The notes beneath the pieces are model-generated. The model made no database searches and was not told the DNA's origin. It was given only the letters and a program-made list of their open reading frames with translations. The translations under genes were made by a program, and so were the position numbers. DNA of 11,987 nt. It comes from Verrucomicrobia bacterium UBA1211. Lineage in GTDB: Bacteria > Verrucomicrobiota > Kiritimatiellia > RFP12 > UBA1067. The DNA lies in the NCBI GenBank assembly GCA_002309585.1, contig DBXN01000167.1, positions 7,244 through 19,230 of the forward strand, in the 5' to 3' direction. This document shows positions 6,683-11,987 of the stretch, piece after piece; positions within the stretch are counted from its first letter, which is position 1; each line of letters begins with the position of its first letter.

Positions 6683-8062
6683 TCATAAACCCGCCAGTTT
6701 CCAGCCGTCGCGGTAGGCGCGCGTGAAGAGTTTGTCGGCTTCCGCGTTGCCGAGCGTGGCGGGGTCGGGGCGCCATTGGAGGGTGGTGTCGGGAACCCGT
6801 TCGGCGATCGCGCCGATCAGGATCGCCTCCATCATCCAGGTCGCCCAATCGAACGCGCCGCGCGCCGGACGGCCGGCGATGCAGGCGTCCAGAAAATCGT
6901 GGTAGTGGCTGGGCTGCTTGGGGAGCTGGAGTTTCTCCGGCTCCGGTTTCCCGTTTTTCATCACGAAACGCGGTCCGCTGGTATGCGGGAGAATCAGCCA
7001 GCCGTCCGTCCCCTCCAACACCTTCCCCTCCAGCGGCAACGCATCCATCCCGACCGTCTTCGCCAACTCGGTCAGCCGGGGCGGCGGCAGAAGATGCGGC
7101 GGCGTGTTCGCCTTGGGATCCGAAAAACCGTCGAACCACTCGACCGTCAGGGGCTTGCCGTCGGTGAAGGGATTGCCGGGATAGACCCATGTGACGTGGG
7201 CGCCGCACGGCCAGGTCTGCACGCGCCGTTCGGGATTGGTCTTCCACGCCTCCTCGACCTCCGCTCGCACCGTAAGCGGGGAGGTCTCGCCGAGATTAAG
7301 CCCCTGCCAGAAGGCGCTGTGGAGGTGGCACCCGATGTCGCCGATCCACCCCGACCCGAAATCGCGCCAGATACGCCAGATCAGGGGATGGTAAACCTTC
7401 TCGGCGTAGGGACGGAAGGGCGCGGTGCCGATCCACAGATCCCAATTGAGATGCGCGGGCACGGGCGAGGCGGGCGGCAACGAGGGCCGGATGCGGGAGA
7501 TGCCGTTGCGGGTCGAGAACATCCAGACATGCTGAATCGTGCCGATCGCCCGTTCGCGGAGGTATTCCACACAGAGGCGGTCGCCCAGCCCGGCGGAATA
7601 CTGGATGCCCAGCTGCGTGACGACCCCGGTCTCCTTCGCCGTCTTCCGGATCAGGCGGCATTCGTCCATCTCATGGCAGAGCGGCTTCTGGCAGTAGACG
7701 TGCTTGCCCTTCCGCATCGCCGTGACCGCCGCGATCGTGTGGTTGTGGTCCGGGATCGAGACGTTGACGGAGTCGATCCGGTCGCCCTCCTCTTCCAGCA
7801 TGGTCCGCCAGTCGGAGTAGAGCCGGGCGGAGGGGACCAGCTTGTGCGCCCGCTCCAGAAAGGTGGCGTCCACATCGCACAGCGCGACGATCTCCGTTCC
7901 CGTGTGGGAGTGGAAACTGTTGAGATCGCCCCACGCCATGTTGCCCGTCCCGATACAGGCGTGGCACAACATGCCGTTCGCGTTGCGCGCCCGGACAATC
8001 GCGGGGAAACCCGCCGCAAGGACGGCGCCCGCCGCCCCTTTCAGAAAACCGCGTCTTTTCAT
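6683..8062 (-). CDS. Tat-exported Gfo/Idh/MocA family oxidoreductase
   Basis: The 460-residue protein begins MKRRGFLKG followed by an alanine-rich hydrophobic stretch, a textbook twin-arginine signal, so it is exported folded, probably with its cofactor. The Rossmann glycine motif is IGTGNM (37-42), CDVD (62-65) ends the second strand, and YCQKP (123-127) takes the place of the common EKP motif with its conserved Lys. GWIGDIGCH (238-246) is the usual 'GGGxxxDxGxH' region before the C-terminal sheet domain. Family members are NAD(P)-dependent sugar or polyol dehydrogenases, and some make 3-keto-glycosides. The start at 8062 is chosen because it puts the twin arginines at residues 3-4 and has GAAGGGA (8069-8075) 6 nt upstream. 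An in-frame ATG at 8101 would add 13 residues encoded partly in a low-complexity repeat. It lies downstream of the RlmM-like gene, across the repeat tract. Substrate unknown. Confidence 0.9.
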   Translation of the reverse strand: MKRRGFLKGAAGAVLAAGFPAIVRARNANGMLCHACIGTGNMAWGDLNSFHSHTGTEIVALCDVDATFLERAHKLVPSARLYSDWRTMLEEEGDRIDSVNVSIPDHNHTIAAVTAMRKGKHVYCQKPLCHEMDECRLIRKTAKETGVVTQLGIQYSAGLGDRLCVEYLRERAIGTIQHVWMFSTRNGISRIRPSLPPASPVPAHLNWDLWIGTAPFRPYAEKVYHPLIWRIWRDFGSGWIGDIGCHLHSAFWQGLNLGETSPLTVRAEVEEAWKTNPERRVQTWPCGAHVTWVYPGNPFTDGKPLTVEWFDGFSDPKANTPPHLLPPPRLTELAKTVGMDALPLEGKVLEGTDGWLILPHTSGPRFVMKNGKPEPEKLQLPKQPSHYHDFLDACIAGRPARGAFDWATWMMEAILIGAIAERVPDTTLQWRPDPATLGNAEADKLFTRAYRDGWKLAGL

Positions 8063-8092
8063 GCCTGTTCCCTTCTCTCCGTTATCGGTGAA

Positions 8093-8183
8093 CGTCCCCA
8101 TTCCCCATACCTTTTAACCCATCCCCCATAACTTTTTAACCCTTTAATCTTCCCTTCCGTTCCCCATTCCCGTTCCCCATTCT
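8093..8183. repeat. C-rich low-complexity repeat tract
   Basis: Two adjacent 13-bp units, CGTTCCCCATTCC (8158-8170) and CGTTCCCCATTCT (8171-8183), lie next to two diverged copies of a unit of about 21 bp: CCATACCTTTTAACCCAT (8106-8123) and CCATAACTTTTTAACCC (8127-8143). A further partial copy, CGTCCCCATTCCCCAT, is at 8093-8108. On the minus strand the tract is rich in GGGGAATGGGGA. It fills the gap between the oxidoreductase and the RlmM-like gene and extends into the 3' end of the latter, supplying its last residues and its TAA stop. Confidence 0.8.
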
Positions 8184-9196
8184 TCTCCGGCATACAGGAA
8201 CGTCAACTCGTGTTTGTTGTGGGTGAGATGGCGCACCCGACTGTTGGGGATTTGCGTGAAAGGTTCAATTGTTTGCCAATCGACCTCTCCCTGAAGTTTG
8301 ATGGTGCAGACCATGTGCTTAACGCGCCCACTTGCGATCCAGCGCCGGACCCATGGCAACAGCCGGTCGGGATAGCAGATCACATCGCTGACCACCCAAT
8401 CGAACGCGCCCAGTTCCTCCGGCGTGAGGGTGAAGGCGTCATGGACGCGGAAGGTGACCTTCGGATCGCGCATCAGCAAGGGATGGAGTTCCGTCCGATC
8501 CACCGCATACACCTCCGCCCCGCACTGGCGCATCACCCAGGTCCAGCCGCCGGGACAGGCTCCCGCATCGAAACACCGCTCGCCGGGGGCGGGATACGGC
8601 ACGCCGAAATCGTGATGGAGATACGCCAGCGACTCCTGCAGTTTCAGATAGGCGCGGCTCGGCGGATTGGTGTGATCCTCAACCAGCGGGAGGGCACCCA
8701 ACGCCAGATCGCTGGAGGTCTCCGCGCTCGCCAGGATCTGGCGGTCGTTCACCAGGGTGAAGATCCCCATCGGCGTGGTCGGGAAATCGAACGGGAACGT
8801 CCGGGGCTTGGTCGGGATGAAGGGCAACTTCCGCTCGATCAGCTCCGCCCGCCGCCACAGCTGGTATTGGCATGACGCCCAGTTCCGTTGCAGGGCCATC
8901 ATCGCCTTGGCGGCGTCACCCGCCGATTCGATCGTCAGAAGCATCGGCGCGCGGAAGGCCGTCTGCGCCCAATAGGGCAACGCCTCCACCCGCTCCGGAT
9001 TCCGGAAGGCCGGACAATAGAGGATCGGGCCGTACCAGCGGACCTCGCCCGGAATGAACCGGTCCGGCTTCCCTCCGGAAGCGGGAACCGGCGGCGTCCG
9101 CATCCCGAAGCGCCCCAGCAGTTCCTCCCGCAACAGCTCCTCCATTTGGGGAAAACTCAAAAAGGCGCATCCCGGCAATCGTTTGATCTCAGCCAT
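8144..9196 (-). CDS. RlmM-like 2'-O-ribose RNA methyltransferase (FtsJ/RrmJ fold)
   Basis: The 350-residue cytoplasmic protein is close in length to E. coli RlmM (about 366), which methylates C2498 of 23S rRNA using S-adenosylmethionine. The C-terminal half carries the FtsJ-type SAM site FDAGACPGGWTW (209-220). It also has a plausible K-D-K-E catalytic tetrad: K185 in SRAYLKLQE, D271 in VVSDV, K300 in CTIKL and E330 in NKHELTF. AVDRTEL near 231-237 would hold the SAM ribose. The N-terminal half (about 1-150) is divergent and would correspond to the RlmM substrate-binding (THUMP-like) part. The start at 9196 has a modest GGTGG just upstream and lies 21 nt after the Minf_1886-family gene, so the two are probably cotranscribed. 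Residues about 338-350 (EEWGTGMGNGRED) come from the adjacent repeat tract and are probably not part of the conserved fold. The exact RNA target is not certain. Confidence 0.82.
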   Translation of the reverse strand: MAEIKRLPGCAFLSFPQMEELLREELLGRFGMRTPPVPASGGKPDRFIPGEVRWYGPILYCPAFRNPERVEALPYWAQTAFRAPMLLTIESAGDAAKAMMALQRNWASCQYQLWRRAELIERKLPFIPTKPRTFPFDFPTTPMGIFTLVNDRQILASAETSSDLALGALPLVEDHTNPPSRAYLKLQESLAYLHHDFGVPYPAPGERCFDAGACPGGWTWVMRQCGAEVYAVDRTELHPLLMRDPKVTFRVHDAFTLTPEELGAFDWVVSDVICYPDRLLPWVRRWIASGRVKHMVCTIKLQGEVDWQTIEPFTQIPNSRVRHLTHNKHELTFLYAGEEWGTGMGNGRED

Positions 9197-9217
9197 AATC
9201 CACCGTTACGCAATCCC

Positions 9218-9601
9218 CTACTGATACGGCTCAAGGAAAGCCTCTTCGAAAGTATACACGTGCTGGAAATCCTCTTTCTTGTCATCATCCGTCTTCCCGA
9301 ACCGGCCGATGTGGATCATATTGTAGACGATCTCCCCGAAATCGGCGGTCGTACGAAGTCCCCACTCGGTCAGGACCGTATACGCCATCGGCCCGAACTC
9401 GTCCAACGCGTAGTTCCGGACGCCCTCCAGCAGCTCACGCGCGGTGATGTGCCGGCCGTGGCCCGGCTGATCGGCCCGGATCCGTTTGACGGTCACGTCG
9501 AGCGCCTCCACCACAAAATAGTAGGCGTCTGGGCGATACCGCTGATCGATGGCGCAAAGATTCTGTACGTCGTCTCGCAAAGAGGGTTCGATGGTTTTCA
9601 T
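9218..9601 (-). CDS. Minf_1886 family protein (Verrucomicrobia/Planctomycetes-restricted)
   Basis: From the ATG at 9601 this is a 127-residue soluble protein without signal or membrane segments. It matches, from memory, the small uncharacterised family described as restricted to Verrucomicrobia and Planctomycetes (TIGR04138). The pattern runs RYRPDAYYFVVEAL near the N-terminus, GRHITARELLEGVRNYALDEFGPMA in the middle, and VLTEWGLRTTADFGEIVYNM then GKTDDDKKEDF and YTFEEAF at the end. No biochemical function is established for the family. The longer in-frame start at 9673 would add 24 residues that do not fit the family and that lie upstream of the best promoter. The chosen start has no Shine-Dalgarno, but the promoter at 9610-9637 would make a transcript beginning almost at the ATG. 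It is the first gene of a probable operon with the RlmM-like gene. Confidence 0.85.
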   Translation of the reverse strand: MKTIEPSLRDDVQNLCAIDQRYRPDAYYFVVEALDVTVKRIRADQPGHGRHITARELLEGVRNYALDEFGPMAYTVLTEWGLRTTADFGEIVYNMIHIGRFGKTDDDKKEDFQHVYTFEEAFLEPYQ

Positions 9602-9609
9602 GGTCTGTA

Positions 9610-9637
9610 ATCGTACCACGCCCCATCCGGATGTCAA
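9610..9637 (-). promoter_or_regulatory. Promoter giving a near-leaderless Minf_1886 transcript
   Basis: On the minus strand a perfect TTGACA (9637-9632) is followed by a 16-bp spacer and TACGAT (9615-9610). The -10 box ends 8 nt before the ATG at 9601, so transcription should begin within about 0-3 nt of the start codon. This fits the absence of a ribosome binding site there. Confidence 0.6.
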
Positions 9638-9667
9638 TGCTTCTTGCGCCCGACGCGGGGGCCCGTC

Positions 9668-9688
9668 TTTCATTTCATTTCATTTTTT
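9668..9688. repeat. Short TTTCA pentamer run followed by a T-tract
   Basis: TTTCA occurs three times in tandem, then TTTTTTTA, in the divergent gap between the Minf_1886 and lipoprotein genes. Close by, GAAACGGG and CCCGCTTC (about 9693-9715) form an imperfect inverted repeat. It is oriented without a following T-run on either strand, so it does not look like an intrinsic terminator. Confidence 0.5.
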
Positions 9689-9712
9689 TAATGAAACGGG
9701 CGAAATTCCCGC

Positions 9713-9742
9713 TTCACAATCCGTCACAAGGCGTGGTAAGAT
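9713..9742 (+). promoter_or_regulatory. Probable promoter of the lipoprotein-purN operon
   Basis: TTCACA (9713-9718), an 18-bp spacer and TAAGAT (9737-9742) make a reasonable sigma70-type promoter. The predicted leader of about 58 nt contains a small hairpin (TCCGC at 9764-9768 pairing with GCGGA at 9775-9779) and a strong AGGAGGG (9794-9800) 6 nt before the ATG. Confidence 0.5.
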
Positions 9743-9806
9743 ATTGCATCATCTAATGGCTTATCCGCAGTGTCGCGGAGAACAACCAACCTTAGGAGGG
9801 ACCTAA

Positions 9807-10070
9807 ATGAAGCAGATGATGATGATGGCAGTCGTGATCGCGTGCGCGATCGCTTTCACGGGTTGCAAGAAGGACGAGACCCTGGCTGACAAGGCCGCCA
9901 ACGCCGCTGAGAAGACCGAGAAGACGGTGAAAGACGCCGCGAAGGACGTCGAGAAGGCCGCCAAGGATGTCGCGAAGGACATCGAGAAAGCCGCTCAGGA
10001 CGGCGCGAAGGCGACTGAGAAAGCCGCTGAAGATCTGAAGAAAAAAGTCGATGGCGCGCTGAACAAGTAA
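9807..10070 (+). CDS. Small lysine/alanine-rich coiled-coil lipoprotein
   Basis: The 87-residue product has a short signal sequence (MKQMMMM, then a hydrophobic core) ending in the lipobox AFTGC. Cys20 is expected to be lipidated, leaving a mature part of about 68 residues. That part is one continuous amphipathic helix of repeated K-D-x-x-K-A-A/E-K-A-A steps, with almost no aromatic residues. This resembles Lpp-like or LEA-like periplasmic helices, so it probably sits on the periplasmic face of a membrane as a coiled coil or spacer. The C-terminus ends in NK rather than the terminal Lys used by E. coli Lpp for peptidoglycan linkage, so I do not claim it is a true Braun lipoprotein. An excellent AGGAGGG ribosome binding site suggests high expression. 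The stop is 7 nt before purN, which suggests cotranscription. Confidence 0.85.
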   Translation: MKQMMMMAVVIACAIAFTGCKKDETLADKAANAAEKTEKTVKDAAKDVEKAAKDVAKDIEKAAQDGAKATEKAAEDLKKKVDGALNK

Positions 10071-10077
10071 GGTCGTC

Positions 10078-10710
10078 ATGGCAACACCCGCTCTCAAGAT
10101 CGGCGTGTTGGGTTCGGGTTCAGGATCGAACATGCAGTCGATCCTGAACGCGATTCTTGACGGGTCGCTGAACGCCGAGATCAAACTGGTTTTGGCGGAT
10201 GTGGCGGACGCCAAGATTTTGGATCGCGCCAAACGGTATGCGATCCCTGCCCGCTGGTTGGATTGCGCCCCCTTCAAGACCAAACTGGAGGGCGAGGCGG
10301 AGATGCGCTGCATCCAGTGGCTGAAGGACGCCGGTGTGGATACGGTGGTCCTCGCAGGCTTCATGCGGATTGTCAAACCCGCGCTGTTGGGCGCGTTTCC
10401 CATGCGGGTCCTCAACATCCACCCCGCGCTTCTCCCCGCTTTTCCGGGTGTCCACGGCTGGACCCAGGCGCTTGAATACGGCGCGAAAGTCGCGGGGTGC
10501 ACCGTTCATTTTGTCGATGCGGGAACCGACACCGGCCCGATCATCGTCCAGCGTTGCGTTCCGATCGAGGAGGGCGACACGCCGGAGACCCTGCACGCCC
10601 GCATCCAGGTTCAGGAGCATGAGGCGTATCCGGAGGCGTTGCGGCTCCTGGCGGCGAACCGGCTGAAGGTGGACGGCCGTATCGTCCACATCCTGCCCGA
10701 ACAGGCCTGA
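10078..10710 (+). CDS. purN: Phosphoribosylglycinamide formyltransferase (GART)
   Basis: PurN transfers the formyl group of 10-formyltetrahydrofolate to GAR in the third step of de novo purine synthesis, in the cytoplasm. The 210-residue length is normal for the family. The phosphate-binding loop GSGSGSNMQSI (12-22) opens the Rossmann-like domain. AGFMRIV (93-99) and VLNIHPALLPAFPG (111-124) follow. VDAGTDTGPII (146-156) completes the active site. N113, H115 and D151 line up with the N106/H108/D144 catalytic triad of E. coli PurN. The ATG lies 7 nt after the lipoprotein stop with only a weak TAAGG upstream, so translation may be partly coupled. One nucleotide separates its TGA from the next ATG. 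Other purine genes are not in the window. Confidence 0.96.
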   Translation: MATPALKIGVLGSGSGSNMQSILNAILDGSLNAEIKLVLADVADAKILDRAKRYAIPARWLDCAPFKTKLEGEAEMRCIQWLKDAGVDTVVLAGFMRIVKPALLGAFPMRVLNIHPALLPAFPGVHGWTQALEYGAKVAGCTVHFVDAGTDTGPIIVQRCVPIEEGDTPETLHARIQVQEHEAYPEALRLLAANRLKVDGRIVHILPEQA

Positions 10711-10711
10711 C

Positions 10712-11368
10712 ATGCGCACGTTCCTCTATGCGTGTCTGCTGTTATCGGGCGCCGGCGTGATTGCCGGCGCTTCCTTTTTCCAACTGTTCGCGGCACTTCT
10801 CGGCGCATGCCTCTCCGAATGGATGCTGGCGCTTTGGCCGCTCCGGCATGAAACCGTTTTCGTGACGCTCGATCCCGCCTCCCCGAACGGCGAACGGGTT
10901 CTGGATGCGTTCCGACTGGCGCTGGACCGCGTCGCATCGATCAAACGGGCGGTGCGGCTCCGGATATCCAATCCTGAATCGGGACACCGGGCGCGATTCA
11001 GTCTGACACTGGCCCGGACGGGAGATCTGCTGCTGCGGCAGGAGGGACAGCGTGACCGTCCGCTCGGACTTCCCAACCGCTGGATCGCGGACCATCCGGT
11101 GCCGCTCCTCCTCCCGAACGCCACAAGCACGACCCTCTTCTTCGCGCCGACCGAGTCGGATCGCGTCAGGGTATCGCTCGTCGATCGTGAAAAACGCCCC
11201 CTCGCCCTCCTTACGGTGTTGGCGGGGCTGACCCTGGCCGCCCTGCTCACCGACCGGCCGATGATCGCCTCATTCCTGACCGGTGCCCTGCTCGCTCACG
11301 TCCTCATTTCCCTGAAGACCGTTCCCACCGTCCGGAAAAGCAACCAGAGATTAAACCAGAAGCCCTGA
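10712..11368 (+). CDS. Unrecognised membrane protein coupled to purN
   Basis: This 218-residue product begins one nucleotide after the purN stop, which indicates translational coupling. I do not recognise the family. Residues 4-43 are strongly hydrophobic (one or two membrane helices). Residues about 45-160 form a polar, arginine-rich domain with predicted beta-strands (RAVRLRISN, ARFSLTLARTGDLLL, RVRVSLVD). Two further helices lie at about 163-180 and 184-201, and the tail is basic (VRKSNQRLNQKP). A soluble domain flanked by membrane helices is clear, but its side of the membrane is not. The last 73 bp overlap the convergent sugar transferase gene, so part of its C-terminal helix and tail are encoded opposite the other gene's 3' end. 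The same frame is open throughout and codon use matches its neighbours, so I regard it as real. Confidence 0.7.
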   Translation: MRTFLYACLLLSGAGVIAGASFFQLFAALLGACLSEWMLALWPLRHETVFVTLDPASPNGERVLDAFRLALDRVASIKRAVRLRISNPESGHRARFSLTLARTGDLLLRQEGQRDRPLGLPNRWIADHPVPLLLPNATSTTLFFAPTESDRVRVSLVDREKRPLALLTVLAGLTLAALLTDRPMIASFLTGALLAHVLISLKTVPTVRKSNQRLNQKP

Positions 11369-11979
11369 TGGCAAAGCCCGTAGTAATCCAGCAGGCACAT
11401 CTCATCGAAACTCAGCGCGTTCCGCCCCGACACCTGCCACAGCCCGGAGATCCCCGGCACACCCACCAGACGCAGCGCCTGGTCGGAACGGTGATAGTGG
11501 GCGTGTTCGTAGGCCGGCAGCGGACGGGGACCGAAAAGCCGCATCTCCCCTTTCACGACATTCAGCAATTGGGGCAACTCGTCGAGAAATGAACGCCGCA
11601 ACAACCGTCCGACCGGCGAGACGCGCGGATCATGGTCGAGTTTGAAGACCCGGTCGCTCTCACCCCACTTCCGGATCATCCCGTCCCGCACCTTCCGGGC
11701 GGTCTGGCGCATGGTCCGGAACTTGTAGAGCGTGAAGGCGTTTCCGCCATAACCGATCCGCTCCTGCCGGAAAATGACCGGGAACCCATCCGCGCAGGCG
11801 ACCAGCAGCGCGATCAACAGGAAACACGGCAGCAACCCGATCAACAGGAGGAACGCGATGAACCGTTCAACCAACGGCACCTTCCCACCGAAGGAACGGC
11901 GGCGGGGAAAGAAGAAACAGCCATCCGCCGTGGGCCTGCAGCCCGCGCGCACCAGGACCGGAAGCGCATCCGCCGGCAC
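11296..11979 (-). CDS. Polyprenyl-phosphate sugar-1-phosphate transferase (bacterial sugar transferase family), 5' end uncertain
   Basis: The protein belongs to the monotopic phosphoglycosyl transferase family that loads the first sugar-1-phosphate onto undecaprenyl phosphate in exopolysaccharide, O-antigen or glycan synthesis. Numbered from a GTG at 11979, there is a membrane-inserting hydrophobic stretch at about 38-62. Then come IFRQERIGYGG (69-79), LYKFRTM (84-90), KLDHDPRVSPVGRLLRRSFLDELPQLLNV (113-141) with the catalytic D133-E134 pair, GPRPLP (150-155) and GVPGISGLWQVSGR (173-186). The sugar specificity is not visible. The frame is open to the window edge, so the gene may extend further or be a longer WcaJ/WbaP-like protein. 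A short form could instead start at the GTG at 11880, just before the conserved part. Its 3' end overlaps the convergent membrane protein gene by 73 bp. Confidence 0.88.
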   Translation of the reverse strand: MPADALPVLVRAGCRPTADGCFFFPRRRSFGGKVPLVERFIAFLLLIGLLPCFLLIALLVACADGFPVIFRQERIGYGGNAFTLYKFRTMRQTARKVRDGMIRKWGESDRVFKLDHDPRVSPVGRLLRRSFLDELPQLLNVVKGEMRLFGPRPLPAYEHAHYHRSDQALRLVGVPGISGLWQVSGRNALSFDEMCLLDYYGLCHQGFWFNLWLLFRTVGTVFREMRT

Positions 11980-11987
11980 AGCGGCGG

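Noticed and set aside
6776..8131. Long plus-strand open frame (451 codons) opposite the Tat oxidoreductase
   Set aside because: It is the complement of a confidently identified Gfo/Idh/MocA gene; the product is Arg/Pro/Gly-rich with no family features.
9602..9673. N-terminal extension of the Minf_1886-family protein
   Set aside because: The extension does not fit the family start, and the best promoter lies within it, so it would not be transcribed from that promoter.

Overview
The window looks like chromosomal DNA from a GC-rich member of the PVC group, most likely Verrucomicrobiota or Kiritimatiellota. The basis is the combination of a Minf_1886-family protein (a family I know as restricted to Verrucomicrobia and Planctomycetes), a secreted tandem DUF1080 protein, and a Tat-exported Gfo/Idh/MocA oxidoreductase. 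All three are typical of polymer-degrading bacteria in that group. I see no phage, transposase, CRISPR, tRNA or rRNA genes.

Layout. (1) At 1-599, minus strand, is the N-terminal part of an exported clan GH-A type glycoside hydrolase that runs off the window. (2) At 600-968 is a divergent intergenic region. It holds an AT-rich palindrome of about 98 bp built from degenerate 8-bp units, then a good sigma70-type promoter. (3) At 969-5459, plus strand, is a two-gene operon: a secreted tandem DUF1080 protein and a 1068-residue secreted protein with a cysteine-less thioredoxin-like N-terminus, a transglutaminase-like core and a discoidin-like C-terminus. (4) At 5575-6633, plus strand, is a secreted orphan with distinctly lower GC. 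(5) At 6683-9601, minus strand, are three genes read as Minf_1886-family protein, RlmM-like RNA 2'-O-methyltransferase, then Tat-exported Gfo/Idh/MocA oxidoreductase. A C-rich (plus strand) repeat tract separates the last two. (6) At 9807-11368, plus strand, are a small coiled-coil lipoprotein, purN and an orphan membrane protein, tightly packed. (7) From 11296 to the right edge, minus strand, is a polyprenyl-phosphate sugar-1-phosphate transferase whose 3' end overlaps the convergent membrane protein gene by 73 bp.

The left part (glycoside hydrolase, DUF1080 protein, large multidomain protein, Tat oxidoreductase) is consistent with an extracytoplasmic carbohydrate-processing locus. One possible route is 3-keto-glycoside chemistry, with a Gfo/Idh/MocA enzyme as oxidant and DUF1080 as lyase/hydrolase. 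That link is inferred from family knowledge and proximity, because the genes are not all in one operon. The right part is mostly housekeeping (RNA methylation, purine synthesis, envelope glycan synthesis) mixed with small lineage-specific genes.

The most unusual items are the octamer-phased palindrome, a near-leaderless promoter on the Minf_1886 gene, and the repeat tract that has supplied the C-terminus of the methyltransferase.
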